The notes under the pieces are model-generated. The model did not search any database and had not been told where the DNA came from. It worked only from the letters and a program-made list of their open reading frames with translations. Positions 10,405-23,446 of a stretch of 64,000 nt of DNA are shown here, one piece after another. Each line of letters starts with the position of its first letter. Position 1 is the stretch's first letter. The stretch comes from Microcebus murinus (lineage: Eukaryota; Chordata; Mammalia; Primates; Cheirogaleidae): contig NC_134106.1 of assembly GCF_040939455.1 (NCBI RefSeq), positions 73,601,001 to 73,665,000 on the forward strand. Reading direction: 5' to 3'. The position numbers were made by a program, and so were the translations under genes.

Positions 10405-11899
10405 CTTGACAAACAGGGGACAAAGTCCTGTGGAAGTGGTGCCAGAAATTCAAAGTTCTTTACATAATGTTCAATTACTCATTAATAAAGACCTAAAATC
10501 TTCTGTTAAATATATGTAACTTGAAAGACACACATATGCTTAATAATGATTGACAGACATTTCTTCTTAATAATTCTATAATCTTACACAGGTGAAATAA
10601 ACTAGTTTTTCCTATCTAGCTGAGTTATGTGATATTATTTTTCTCCAGCCATTTGCCTTCAGTGCCCATGTGGGCTGCTCTTCAACCACCTAGAAGGATG
10701 GGTGGAGCCCTGCCTTTCTATTCTTAGGTAGACAGGATCCCACTGAGTCTTCTTGCTGCACACTCCCACCCCCAAAATGCCAGTTGTCAGCAATAAACTG
10801 CATAACAAAAAGTTAGGGAACATACCCACGGAAAATGCAATCATTTATTTCTTCCAAGGCAGAATCTCCAAATCAGAGCAGAATTGAACAGTAATTTTCT
10901 AGGCCTCTTACTATAGCACCAACTGGCCACCCTGGGCATCCACTCTTTTGTCCATTGATTTGCTCAGCACCACACCTGGTTATTGTGCCAGAAAATGTTC
11001 AAGCACAGAGAACATGATGGGAACCTTCGAGAACCAGCCTTTGTGAAACAGTCTCTGATAAAACTACTTTCTTCACATTCCATTCACTCTTTTCACCTTA
11101 AAAAATGGTAATATTTCACTATTTTTAGTACATTGATATATTTGCCTTGTAAAAAAATGTTACAAAATACCACATAAATCCAAATTCCTTTCCCCCAAGT
11201 CTTGGCTCCCCTCCCTCCACCCCAATGGTAGCCACTGTTATGTGTTGGTATCATCTTGGTCCATTTCTTATTCATTTACATACTCATAGGTACCTATTGG
11301 AAATATATAGGATTTTTTGTGTGTGCATCTGTGTGTGTGTGTGTGCTTAAGCACATACGTTTCCCTAATTGGTATGATACAATACATATTTTTCTCCAAC
11401 TCACTTTTTTACTCAATGCTATGTCCAAATAGCTGTCTACATTGGTATGGACAGCTGTATCTCACAACCGCTGCAAAATACCCAACAGAAAGGTTTTACT
11501 GTCAACTGTTTATTTATCCATTCATGCATGGACAGTTACTTTCCACTTTCTGTTGTTTTTTAAACAAACAATGTGGCAATGAACATTCTAGTATATGCTG
11601 ACCGTGCACACATACAAGTCCTTCTTTGGAATAGATAAGTACATTGCTTGACCATAGAGTAAGAGCAGTTTTTTATTTCAATAGACACTATCTGCCCTTG
11701 GCTTTTCAAATTTATATTGCTAATGGTGTTTTCATTCCTCCCTGCCCAACACTTATTTTTAAATAAAAAAAAAGGTTTGCTGATTCAGTGTATGAGGGAT
11801 AACTCACTATTTTAATCTGTACATTCCTGATTACTGGTAAGTCATTCGCTATTAAGCCTGTTCCAGTCTGACCTATGACATCTAACGTCACCAAAGCCT
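10405..11899. other. Intergenic, no gene recognised
   Basis: Includes a short (GT)n stretch near 11319-11345. There are no exons with family similarity on either strand. Confidence 0.4.
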
Positions 11900-12336
11900 G
11901 CTTTGAGCATCATCAGTGATGTTCCCATCCCTGCCTGTGACCTAATCCCACGGACACCCTGCTGTCCTCGTCTCAATCAGCACTGGACACACCCTGCCGA
12001 TCTCCACGCTCACATGCTGGGGATCCTGCAAAAGTCACGTCTGGGTTTTCCTCAGTCTGCCTGGATGTTCCTTCTTCAATTTACGGGCTCTCCCTCAAGT
12101 GACTTATAAAGGCTGCCATTCCTCAGGACTCATCCTGGGTTCTCTTCTCCTCTGTACTATCTCACTGGTGATACTATTTGTCCTCATGAATGTAAATTTC
12201 AGGTGTGTGTTGACAATTTAATCTCCAGCTCAGAACTCTCCCCTAAACTCCAGATTTGCATTTGCAGCTACCAGTCTGGACTGTCTCAGAGCTTGCAAAT
12301 GGAATATTTCCTGAGTAGAACTCTTTTTTCTTTCTC
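11900..12336 (+). mobile_element. L2 LINE remnant
   Basis: L2-like text ('ctgggttctcttctcc', 'aactctcccctaaactccag'). It is interrupted by an L1 and an Alu and resumes at about 14142. Confidence 0.65.
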
Positions 12337-13815
12337 TTGGTAATTTTTTTTTATTTCAAAATATTAAGGGATTACAAATGTTTTTGGTTGCGTGGATAGC
12401 TTTTGTAATGCTTGAGTCATAGCTACAAGTGTACTCATCACCCAAAGAGTGTTCACTGTACTTGTTAGGCAGGTTTTTGCCCATTCCCACCTCTCTCACC
12501 TTTCCCCTCTTTGATTTCCACTGAGTTTTACTTCCCTCTGTGCATATGTGTGCTCCTCGGTTAGTTCCAATTTAATAGAGAGTACATGTGGTGTTTGTTT
12601 TTACATTCTTGAGATACTTCACTTAGGAGAATCGTCTCCAGTTCTATCCAAATTGTTACAAAAGGCATTAATTCATCCTGTTTATGACTGGGTAGTACTC
12701 CATGGTATACAGAGACCACATTTTATTAATCCTCTCATGAAGTGATGGACACTTGGGTTGATTCCACATCCTTGCAAGTGTGAATTGTGCTGCAATAAAT
12801 ATTCAAGTGCAGATGTCTTTTTGATAAAATGACTTCTTTTCTTTGAGTAGATACCCAGTAGTGGGATTTCTGGATCAAATGGTAGGTCTACTTTTAGTTC
12901 CTTGAGGAATCTCCATACTGTTCCATAGAGGTTGTACTATTTTGCAGTCCCACCAACAGTGTATAAGCATTCCTTTCTCTCTGCATCCATGCCAACGTCC
13001 ACTGTTTTAGGATTTTTTAATAAAAGCCATTCTAACTAGAGGCAAGGCAATATCTCATTGTGGTTTAATTTGTATTTCCCTGATGATTAATGATGTTGAG
13101 CATTTCTTCATGTTTCTTGGCCATTTGTCTGTCTTCTTTTGAAAAGCTTCCTTTCATGTTTTTGCCCACTTTTTCATGGGTTTGTTGTTTTCTTCTTGCT
13201 GATTTGCTTGAGTTCTTTATAGATTTTGGATATCAGTCCTTTATCAGATGTATAGTTTGTGAATATTTTCTTCCATTCTGTAGGTTGTCTATTTGCTCTG
13301 TTGATGATTTCTTTAGCTATGCAGAAGCTTTTTAATTTAATCAAGTCCTATTTATTTATTTTTGTTGTTGCTGGAATTACCTTTGAAGTCTTAGTCATAA
13401 ATTGTTTGCCTAGGCCAATATCTAGAAGAGTTTTTTCTACATTTTTTCTAGAATTCTTATGGTTTCATACCTTACATTTAAGTCTTTTATCCATCTTGAA
13501 ATAACTTTTGCAAGTGGTAAGAGATAGTGGTCCTGTTTCATTCTTCTGCACCTGGCTATCCAATTTTCCCAGCACCATTTATTGAATAGGGCTTCTTTTC
13601 TCCAGTGTGTATTGTTGTCTGATTTGCTGAAAATCAGTTTGCTATATGTAGATGGCTTTATGTCTGGGTTCTCTGTTCTATTCCATTGGTCTATGTCTCT
13701 ATTGTTATGCCAATATTATGCTGTTTTGGTTACTCTAGCCTTATAGTATAGTTTGAAGTCAGGTAATGTTACGCCTCCAGTTTTGTTCTTTTTGCTTAAG
13801 ATAGCTTTGGCTATT
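12337..13815 (-). mobile_element. Old L1 LINE, 5'-truncated
   Basis: Inverted L1 ORF2 and 3' UTR. It parallels the young copy at 26744-28764 (for example 'ccctgatgattaatgatgttgagcatttcttc', split: gatgattaatgatgttg / agcatttcttcatg) but carries many stops. It is inserted into an L2. Confidence 0.88.
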
Positions 13816-13830
13816 CAGGCTCTAACTCTT

Positions 13831-14126
13831 TTTTTTTTTTTTTTTTTTTTTTTTTAGACAGAGTCTTGCTCTGTTGCCCAGGCTAGAGTGCCATGGCATC
13901 AGCCTTGCTCACAGCAACCTCAAATTCTGAGGCTTAAGCGACCCTGCCTCTCTAGTAGCTGGGACTACAGGTGTGTGCCACCATACCTGGCTAATTTTGT
14001 CTGTTTTTAGTAGAGTTGGGGTCTTGCTCTTTCTCAGGCTGGTCTCGGACTCTTGAGCTCAAGCAATCCTCCTGCCTTGGCCTCCCAGAGTGCTAGGATT
14101 ACAGGCATGAGCCACCGTGCCCATCC
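13831..14126 (-). mobile_element. Alu SINE with long poly-T
   Basis: Inverted Alu beginning with an unbroken T run of about 25. Flanked by a 15-bp duplication with one mismatch: caggctctaactctt (13816-13830) and caggctctgactctt (14127-14141). The long clean tail suggests a fairly young insertion. Confidence 0.93.
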
Positions 14127-14141
14127 CAGGCTCTGACTCTT

Positions 14142-14990
14142 GATACTCCGCCAGCCTGCGATCCCCACGCCAGTCTTCTCCATCTCAGCTACTCAACACA
14201 GAAACCTAGCAGTTATTCTTGATACCCATTTTTTCTGAAGCTCTACACCCAATCCATCAATAAGTGTGTGTCCAAAGCAGACCCATCTCTCTTCACCTTC
14301 CCTGCCACCCACCATGTGCCAGGCAAACACCACAGCTCCCTTGGACTGTGGATCAGCCTCCTGATTTGTTCCTTCCATTTATTCCTGTACCTGGTAAATC
14401 TCCATGTGGCAGCCAGGATTATCTCCACAAATGTAAATCTAAACCATGCCATTCCAATGTTTAGGCTCCTTCAATGTTTCCATTTGCCCCGAGAAGGGAA
14501 TGCAAAGTCCTTATCATGATTTATATAGGCTTACCTGGATGGTCTGGCCCCTGCCTCCAACCCTGCTTCCCAGTTACTTTTTCTCTCTTAATACTGTCTT
14601 CAGTTATTCCAATATTTCAGTTCTTTGAGCACATCAAGTGTTTCACAGCCCCAGGACTTTTGCATATGCTATGTTCATACACATAGCATATGTGTATGCT
14701 ATGTACCTGTATTGGTTTATTCTTGTATTTTGTCTTTCTGGCTCCTCCAATTCACCTTCTGGTCACATATCTGAAGTAAGCTCCTTCCTCTACCTCTTGT
14801 ATTCTCTGTCTCCAGTTATTGATTGTTTCCCTCCAATGGTTCGCCATCACTTTATTTGCCTTTGTCTTTCTTTACTTCCCTCATCACATTACAAAGTCCT
14901 TGACTGCAGGGAAGTAGTGTTTACCTATTATATACCCAGCCCCTAGCATAGTGTCTGTGCTTAATAAATCTTTATTAAATGAGTTAATTA
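14142..14990 (+). mobile_element. L2 LINE remnant, 3' part
   Basis: Resumption of the L2 from 11900, ending with 'cctagcatagtgtctgtgc' and 'ttaataaatctttattaaatg', the usual L2 3' terminus. Contains a perfect 12-bp inverted repeat at 14663-14692. Confidence 0.7.
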
Positions 14991-15033
14991 GTTATTAATA
15001 AATTAATAACTAATTAAATTAATAACTAATTAA
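14984..15033. repeat. AT-rich hairpin plus direct repeat
   Basis: ttaattagttattaat (14984-14999) pairs perfectly with attaataactaattaa (15002-15017), and the latter is repeated exactly at 15018-15033. Confidence 0.85.
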
Positions 15034-17859
15034 ATTAAAAGTGAAATGAGAAACTGGCCTCCTCCCAGGCAGCCCACCTTCTTTAACGAGACTAATCATG
15101 CTCACAGTAAAATCTGGCTTCCTATTCTTAAGCCTTGACACCATGGAGAATAAAGGAGCTGTCATGTCTACACAAGTCCTTCCACTCTGTGAGGGCAGCT
15201 GTTGCAGCCCCTTAATCTCCCCTTCCCCTCTGACATAAAGCACCAAAGGGGCACAACAGTTCTTTACTCTTCATGTTTCCTTTTGTTAAACTCCTGGCTT
15301 TCTTCCTCCCCTCACTCACTCCCCCCAAGTACAGGGAAGCCCGTACATCCTAGTGCACACCCTTCTCCTCTCAAAAGTGACACATCATATCGTGCATTAC
15401 GTGGTCACACTACTCATGGGAAGGTAGGATTGTGTGGCCCAGCCGCCACCTACCTGCTTTCCACTGAGAGCCAGTGGGATGGTGGAAAGCATCCATTCTG
15501 CTCTGCTCCTTCATGATTTACACTTTCATGCGGGCCGTCTCCCATGATGAGGCCTGTGGCTGCAGGGCAGCCAGCGACTGGTCTTACTCTGTACTTCATT
15601 TGTTTACAGGAAGAACCCACACTCAATACCAGCTTTATCAGTAATGAATTTATCAATAAACAAAAAAAATGAACCTTTGTCATAATTTTCAATTGGTTTA
15701 TAACTCAAGTGAGAAAAAAGGATGCTATCTATTACCCCTCCACTCAAGCTCTAACAATTACAATGACAAAGACCAATTCTCAATCCACCACCAAGGTCAT
15801 TGGTATCAATGGCTGTGTCCCTTGCCAGAGGGACCTAATATCGGGGTTTAGTCTGAAATGACAGCTGGGCCCAATGGGCACAGCAGTACTGGTGAAGGAG
15901 GGTGGACCATCCACTCGGGCAGAAGCACACGTTTTAGCCACTCATCTAAAATATCATGACGTGCGCTTGGGTCTGCCATTAGTGGATCCAGGATCTGTGT
16001 CCTCCAAAAGTACAAAGTTAAGACAGACATAGAATGTTGTGTCCAGAAGCCCCTTATCTGAAACTCTGTACCCAGGCTGGAAATCAAGGCTGTTTCTCCA
16101 TGTCACAGGGATTTATACCCTCCAGGCAAAATTGGGATGTTTTATTCTTGTTGATATACTTCAAATAGCCAAATTGCCAATTATTCATGCTTTTGAAGAA
16201 CAAAGTAAGAATTTTTTAGTGAGTGAAAAAATAGTAGCCATTCAAAGAAGGGGGACATCATGATACTTTACAGCTGTGGCATATCATTGGGAGAAAAAAC
16301 TGTTTCTTGTTGATTTGCAGCTGGCTTTACCCGAGCCTTGTTATTCCAGCCTCCCAAATGGCCTAGCCAATTTTTGCTTCCTCAGTAAACACAGTGTCTC
16401 CAGCCCTGTCTCAGCCCTACCCCAGCTGTGAGGAGCACAGGGGACAGTCGCATCAACTCATTGCTCAAAGAAAAGCAGCTGTTCCTTTGATTCCAACACA
16501 GGCAAAGACCCTTGTCCATGACCAGGGCCAGGCCAAGAGCACAGCAGTGAGCTCAGGATCAGGGTCCCAAACACCACTGTGTATCCAGGTTTCAGTGTTC
16601 CTGTGGCCAGGCACTGTGTAACCCTCTGCATGCTGACTGGCTCAGGCAGGGTTCCTGGCCTCTAGCCAAAGGATTGCGTGAAGGAAGCTCCTCTCTCTAG
16701 AAAGCTGCTTCCTGGTGAAGCCTTGGGTGGAGAAGTGACAGCAGCAGCACACGTCAGACTGCTTAGAGCTATTCGAGGAAAGAAGGTGAGGGAAAACCCC
16801 AGAACAGTAAAAATAAAGAAATGAGATGACTTCAACATTTTGTGCAATACTCCCAAGTCAGGACTGCTGCCTGGATGCTATTCCAATTGCACATGGGAGT
16901 CCCTGGGGTCCGGGAGCACACTTTCTAGAACTGAGCAAAGATGACACCGCCTATCAAGCCACAGCACCTCAGAGCCCAGGGCAGGCATCCTGGTCCCTGA
17001 AGATGGACTCGAAACCCCTCTTTGGGGAGTCCAGAAGAGCAGGCATCCTTTTCAATGCTTCAGCTCTGGCTCCCAGGTTTTCCCTGTGCTCTTTTCCCAC
17101 TTCCTAGTGACTAAAAATAAAGAGATGTTGAATGGAAGATAGCTGTGATTATTACTATTGTTTGCAAAGTGTGGCATTTATATTCAACAGCTATGAGTCA
17201 AAAATGTGGCATTGCCACCTTCTAGCTATGTGGATTCAATCAAGTGTCTTCACGGCTCTGTGTCTCAGATTACCCTTCTACAAAATAGGAATAATTTTCC
17301 AGGTGGATATTGTGGTTGAGGAGGATATTATGCTCAGTACATTATTCACACAGCAGAAAAAGCTCATGGACCACCTACATTAGTGTCACCTCACCTGACT
17401 TGGAATCCATTTATATCTCCTGCTTTTTCCCTTGGATGCTGAGTGAGTCATCCACTAGCCCCTAGCTCACCCTGGCTTTTCTCCAATATTGTTTCCCCCA
17501 AACTGCACTTTTGTTATAGGCTTCCTTAATTCTTGAGAAGTCTACTCCCTCTTCAGCCTACCAGGCCCCTAAAAGTCACCTTCCCAGGAATTATCAGCAT
17601 ATATAAGAATGTAAAAGCCCTTCTCAGAAAGTTGCCTAGTCTCAGAAGATTTGTCCCACAAAGACCTCTGAAGACTCATTTGAAGAAACCACTCCAAATG
17701 AAGAGAAATAAATCCAGAATGATGATTTGGAAGGTGCAATATGTAAGGTTGAACATATAATTTAGTAAGGTTTAATGTTGTTTTAAAAATGACAAAAAAG
17801 ATCCAATTGCTCAAACCATAAGGTTAAAAAATTATGGATTTGATGACAGCAAACAATAA
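15034..17859. other. Intergenic, mostly unassigned; one MIR-like segment
   Basis: No exons recognised. About 17200-17345 reads like a MIR SINE ('ccaccttctagctatgtg', 'ctctgtgtctcag', 'ctacaaaatagga'). The remainder, including 15250-16260, is unidentified. Confidence 0.4.
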
Positions 17860-18497
17860 GAATTTCTCTTCTTATTGAAAAAAGCAAATGACAAGTTGAA
17901 AGAAGATACTTGCAACAACTAAAACCAACAGGGTATTATGACTTAAAAATATATAAGAAACTTCTGTAAATCAATGAAAAAAGGACAAGAGACACAATAG
18001 TAACAGTAAAAGAAAGTGGGCAAATGCAATGAACAGGCAATTCACAAAGCAGAAACTCAAATGGCTAATCTGTTCCAGAAACCATGTTGGATAGAAAATT
18101 TTCAGATAGTAAAACATATGTTTTATTATATTAAATGTAAAAAATAACAATGCATTCCTAGTCCACCCCAAATTCCAATTAATACACCAGATATTACCAA
18201 AACACTCCTATCATATAATGACATGTCATGTAGCAGACCATGATTTTTGTATTAAAACACTAATTACTTAGTTATTTAACAAGTAATAATCTGATTAGCA
18301 GGTACAGACGTGTGTAAAATACAACAATATATAATGTGTCAGATTCACATGAAAAGAAAAAGAAAAAAGAGAATAAACTGAAAAACACACAAAAGATGTC
18401 ATATTTAGTTCTACATACTAATGATCATAATAAAGGTAAATAGGTTAAATTCTAATAAAAAGACAAAGACTATCAGGTGATTTGTTAAACCACCCAT

Positions 18498-18537
<40 letters not shown>

Positions 18538-19735
18538 GTCTAGCTGTATGCTGTTAATAAAAGATAAGTGTAAGGGAAAATAATTTTAAAAGGCTGAAAA
18601 TGTATGGACTGATGAAGTTATAAGTCTGACAAGTGTTAACACAAAAAAGCAGTTGACAATATAATGTTACATTGACTCCAAGATGCCATTAATTACAAGA
18701 CATACATTTATTTTATGTACTACTAAAAAAGAAAAAAATTACAAATCAAACTATGTTACAATACTTTCTTAGAATTGTACGCATAAATAAGGTTCTTTTA
18801 AAGGCATATATTATATAATCTAGTATTATTTTTCATTCATAAAAAGATAAATATAAATGAGATTACTTGATTAAGGAAATCCTAAAGATTATTTTACATT
18901 TTGAGTCTGATTCTGCTGAATCACTCTTTGACTCAGAGTTATCAAAGTTTTCTCCCCACATAATACTTCTGTGTCAACAAGATTAGTGGTGACACAGCAT
19001 GTCTTAATGAGTTTCTACCCTTGTTTCTGGACATTGTTCCAAGCAGCTGCTCCCATTCCGTAATTTTTGATGATGATGCCTTTATTGACTTACAGGATGA
19101 ATCAATAGAAGATTTGTCAACAACATCCAGGATCATATTCCTTCAACAAATGGGTTTTTTTATGACTTATTGAATGATACATCAAATGGGAAGCATTTGT
19201 CCAACCATGGTATCAGGAAAACCAACTGTGTTCGCCCATGAATAGGCAATGACCACCATGTCATGACTGTCACCTCACTGACAGTATTGTAAGATGCCAC
19301 TCACTGTAGTAAGATGCATCCTGGTTTCAGACATGTTAATGTGTGAAAAACAAATGTCTTTTAAATGGTGAAATACTGGTATGCACAGCCGACAAAGGAT
19401 TTAAGAAAGATATCTCTAATAGTTAAAAAAAATGAATATTTTACTGGGATACAAGGTATAGGCCAATGAGAAGATATGACAGACATGAATCATTAGGTAC
19501 CAAAAAACTTAGAGTCAAAGTAATTTAAGCAAACAGTATAAAAATAATAGGATAATTTGATTAAAAACATAGTCATAGTAGAATAATTTAATACTTCTCT
19601 CAACTGATCAAGCAAACAAAATAAAAAGTAAGAATTTAAAATATAAAAAGTAAATAGTTAGGGGGGGAAATGGGCATTTATTGAAACCTTAAAATCTGTA
19701 CCCCCATAATATGCCGAAATAAAAAAAAAAAACAA
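17860..19735 (+). mobile_element. Decayed L1 fragments with a young-type L1 3' end
   Basis: 17880-18080 resembles the L1 ORF2 text 'gggcaaatgcaatgaacag', heavily decayed. 19660-19735 is the strepsirrhine L1 3' terminus on the + strand ('aaaatctgtacccccataat', 'atgccgaaataaaa'). 18900-19360 is not identified and may not be L1. Low certainty for the whole span. Confidence 0.45.
18497..18538. repeat. (CA)n microsatellite
   Basis: About twenty CA units with one interruption (caaaca). Confidence 0.95.
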
Positions 19736-20091
19736 ACAGCTGGTTTACCTAGGATTTTTGCATCTATGTTAATAACAAGATTACTCTATAATCTATTTCT
19801 TGTGTTATCCTTGTCCATTTTTGGTTAAATAGCTTGCAAGTTGTAGCTGTCTCTCTTTTTGCATTATCTGAATTAGTTTAAGAGGGATTATCTGAAGATT
19901 TCCTAGAACTCTCCTATAAAAATATCTATGCCCAGTATCTTTGGAATAAGATAAATTACTAATTATTGTTCTTATTCATTTAATTACTATAGGTCCAGTC
20001 AAGTTTCCTGATTCTTTCTGAGCCATATTGAGTATGACACATTTTTCTAAGTAATTAATTCTCTATTTTGCCAAAATTTTCAAATGCATTA

Positions 20092-20540
20092 TGTAGGGGA
20101 GCAGCTCTGCCATGGCACCACCATGGCCTTGCACAGATCCACCTAGGCCACAGAGGCAAAGCACAACCAGCCCAACCTGAATCTTTGCAGAACACCCTGC
20201 CATCCTCCCCAGAACATGGTACAACAGCCTGTCTTGAGAGGAGCTGTCACAAGGCTGATTATCACCCACCTCTCTATCTTAAGGAACACTCCCTATTTTG
20301 CAAGAGGTTACCCTGTAGCAGTTTCTCATCTACTGCCTAGTTCTGGTGCAACCTTAACCAATCCCTGACCCTGTTTAGGGTACATCTACAGGCTATAAAG
20401 CTGTTTATCTAGCGTCTAGAATTGGCTCCCCTACAACAGAGCAACCTACTGCTCATATCATCTGGCATCTGGCATCCTTTGTTTTGATGTCATCCTAGGG
20501 AACAAGGAACACGGAGAGCTGACACATACTGATCTTGCTT
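20092..20540 (+). mobile_element. Possible solitary LTR (endogenous retrovirus type)
   Basis: A more GC-rich block than its AT-rich surroundings, starting near 'tgtaggggagcag'. It has a TATAAA-like box at 20393-20398 and no long open frame. It looks like a lone LTR, but I could not find a target duplication or a family match. Confidence 0.3.
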
Positions 20541-20749
20541 TTGCTGTCTATGTAATTAGTAAACTGCCAGTTTGTTTTGTCCTTCCCAACCAAATCTATG
20601 ACAAAGTGACAAGCCCTCCTAATTACCGCAGTAGTCAATGCTGCTTACAGGCTGCTTGATACATTAGAACGATGTTGCTAAGAGTATTCTTCATGATTTT
20701 TAAAGTTAAAAATCCCATTTTCATTCTAATATATACTTGAGACTTAGCT

Positions 20750-21710
20750 CTTGTTTTCTCATTAAATCTCATTAGAGGTGTGTCTATCCGGTCAGCTTTT
20801 CCACTGAATCAGTTTTAGTTTTACAGATCTCCTCTTTTTGTTTGTTTGTTTTTTTATAATTTATTATTTCCTTCTATTTTCTTTAGAATGATTTGGTTCT
20901 TCTTCCAATTTCTTACAGTGGACACTTAACTCATTATTTTTTAATCTTCCTTTTTTTAATTTTTGCTTATAAGGCTATAAACTTCCCATAAGCACTTTTC
21001 ACTTGCATCTCACAAGTTTGGACTTGTAGCATTTGTTTCCTTATGTGTTGGGTTTTTGTTTTGCCATTCAGTTCTAAAAAAAAAAATCTCATTTCAATAA
21101 TTATTTTTTCTTTGAGTCATAAATGAATGAGGATTAGTTGGTTATCTTTTCATTGATGATGTCTAATTTTATTAAAATGGGACCAGTAAATGTAGCTATT
21201 TGACAATGAGTCTTTACTTTGTGGCGTAGTGTATGGTCAAATTTTAGAACTGTTCCAGGTATTCTTGAAAAGAATTTGTGTTCTCTAATGATTATGTTTA
21301 GAGTTCTATATATTTCCATCGAATGAAATTCATTCATTTTGTTCTTCAAATCTTCTATATCCATATTAAATTTTGCCTATTTGATCTATCAATTACTGAG
21401 AAAAATGTTAGCTTTTCAGTATAATTATGAGCTTGTCAATTTTGTCTTATAATTCTATCAATGTTGCTTTGTGTATTTTAAGGCTGCATATAAATTCATA
21501 ATTATTTATCTTCCTGCTTTATTATTTTATTATTATGTAATAACCCTCTTTTTATTTAACAAAAACAAAACCTATATTTGTCAGATATTATATCTATACA
21601 AGTTTTCTTCTGATTGGTATTTTTATTGTCTATATTTTCCCTCTTTATTTTTAAATTTTACTTTCCATTTCCTTTATTTTTAATCATTCTCAGGTCCTAT
21701 GTTTTAGAAG
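20750..21710 (-). mobile_element. Old L1 LINE fragment
   Basis: Inverted, AT-rich L1 ORF2 text ('cattgatgatgtctaatttt', 'attcttgaaaagaatttgtg'). Heavily mutated; boundaries approximate. Confidence 0.6.
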
Positions 21711-21721
21711 TAAAAGTCCTT

Positions 21722-21845
21722 AGCACAGCATAGTGAAATGCACCTGTAGTCCCAGCTAAATCACTTGGGCCCAGGAGTTTGAAACCAGCCTATACAATAT
21801 GGTGAGACCCCCAACTCAAAAATAAAGAAAATAGAAAAATAAAGA
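21722..21845 (+). mobile_element. Alu-like monomer (FLAM-type)
   Basis: One half-Alu on the + strand: 'cacctgtagtcccagcta', 'gggcccaggagtttgaaacc', 'gtgagacccccaactc', then an A-rich end. Confidence 0.7.
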
Positions 21846-21889
21846 CAGGCTGACAGTTCACATAACATGATTACAGATGTTTTATTTAA

Positions 21890-21948
21890 AAGAGAGAGAG
21901 AGAGAGAGAAGGGAGGGAGGGAGGGAGGGAGGGAGGAGAAAGAGAAAG
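21890..21948. repeat. (GA)n / (GGGA)n simple repeat
   Basis: Run of ga units followed by about six ggga units and a purine-only tail; a purine strand of about 60 bases. Confidence 0.95.
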
Positions 21949-21994
21949 AATTCTTTAATAAACAGCATTTTATTCTATTAAAAAAGTAAATATT

Positions 21995-22175
21995 AACAAA
22001 ATTCAATGTATATATAAATATATTCTATATATACAATATAATACATAATATATCTTTTAATATTAAAATATTAATATATCAATATATAATATATAAATAT
22101 ATTATGTAATATGCTTATATAATATAATATAGTACATTAATATTATGTATAAATAAATTTATATATTTATATATG
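21995..22175. repeat. AT-rich low-complexity tract
   Basis: Almost pure A/T with many overlapping tatata and aatatt palindromes. Confidence 0.9.
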
Positions 22176-22469
22176 CCTAATTTCATACCTGAAAATCACA
22201 GTACTCATTTTTTTAGGTTTCCATGGAAAAATTATAAATTTGTAGTGGACAAAGTCATAAAGAAAATATTAATAAATTGCCCAAAATTGACATCATACAA
22301 GTTATTCTGTCTGACCATGGACAGTAAAAGATATAAATGATTTAAAAATAATCCCCAAATAATCTAACCACTTAGATATTTTGAAATAATATATATAACC
22401 AACATTTTAAAAAGAAAATAGTAACTGAAAACAGATTAATAGTGAAAGGAATGACAATGAAAACATTGC

Positions 22470-22950
22470 ATATCAAAATTACAGGATGTGTTCTGATATC
22501 TTTTTGAGATTCTGATTTCAATTCTTTTGAGTATATACTCAGATGTGGGTTTTCTGGGTCATATTTTTAATTTTTTGATTATACTGTTTTCTATAGTGGC
22601 ATTATCATTTTACATTTCTACAAAAGTGTACAAATCTTTCAATTTCTCCACATTCTCGCCCATACTTATCCTTTTTTTTAATCATAGTAACCAAATATTT
22701 TCACCCATTCCATAGTTTGACATTTCACTCTGTTAATTGTTTCTTTTTCTGTGCATAAGTTTTCAGTTTGATCCAGCTTCACTTGTCTATTTTTGTTTTT
22801 GTTCCTTGTGCCTTGGTGGCATATCCAAGAAACCTTTCCTACACCAAAGTCATAAAACTTTTCCCCTATGTTTCCCCTATGTTTTCTTCTAGGAGTTTTA
22901 CAGTTTCTGGTCTTACATTAAAATCTTTAATTCATTCTACATTTCCATGT
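22470..22950 (-). mobile_element. Old L1 LINE fragment (inverted)
   Basis: Inverted L1 3' text: 'gagtatatactcagatgtgg', 'tttctatagtggcattatc'. It abuts a + strand L1 piece. Confidence 0.6.
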
Positions 22951-23425
22951 CCATTGCAACATTGTGCACAATAGCCAAATTATAAAAACAACCTAAATGT
23001 CCAATGATGAATAAATGAGTAAAAAAATATGATATATATATACAATGGAATATTATTCAGCCTTAAAAAAAATAAAATCCTGCTACTTGGGACAACACGG
23101 ATGAATTGCAGGGCATTTGCTAAATGAAATAAGCTAGTCACATAAAGACAAATACTGCATGCTTCCATTTATATGTAAGGTAAACTAGTCAAACTCATAG
23201 GAACAGAGAGCAGGGTGGTAGTTGTTAGGGATGGGAGAAAGGAGAACTGGAAAGATACGCTTCAATGGGGATAAAATTCCAGTTCAGCAAAATGAATGAG
23301 TTCTACAGATCTGTTATATGACAGTGTGACTATAGTTAAATATTGTATTATACATTTAAAAATGTGTTAATCAGGTATATTTCATATTAACTGTTCTTGC
23401 TATAATAAAAAAAAGTATAGGATGT
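22951..23425 (+). mobile_element. Old L1 LINE 3' end
   Basis: 'acaatagccaaattataaaa', 'tggaatattattcagcc', 'gatggga' and later 3' UTR text, then an A-rich end near 23410. Confidence 0.7.
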
Positions 23426-23446
23426 ATCTGAAGAGATACCAAGAAA

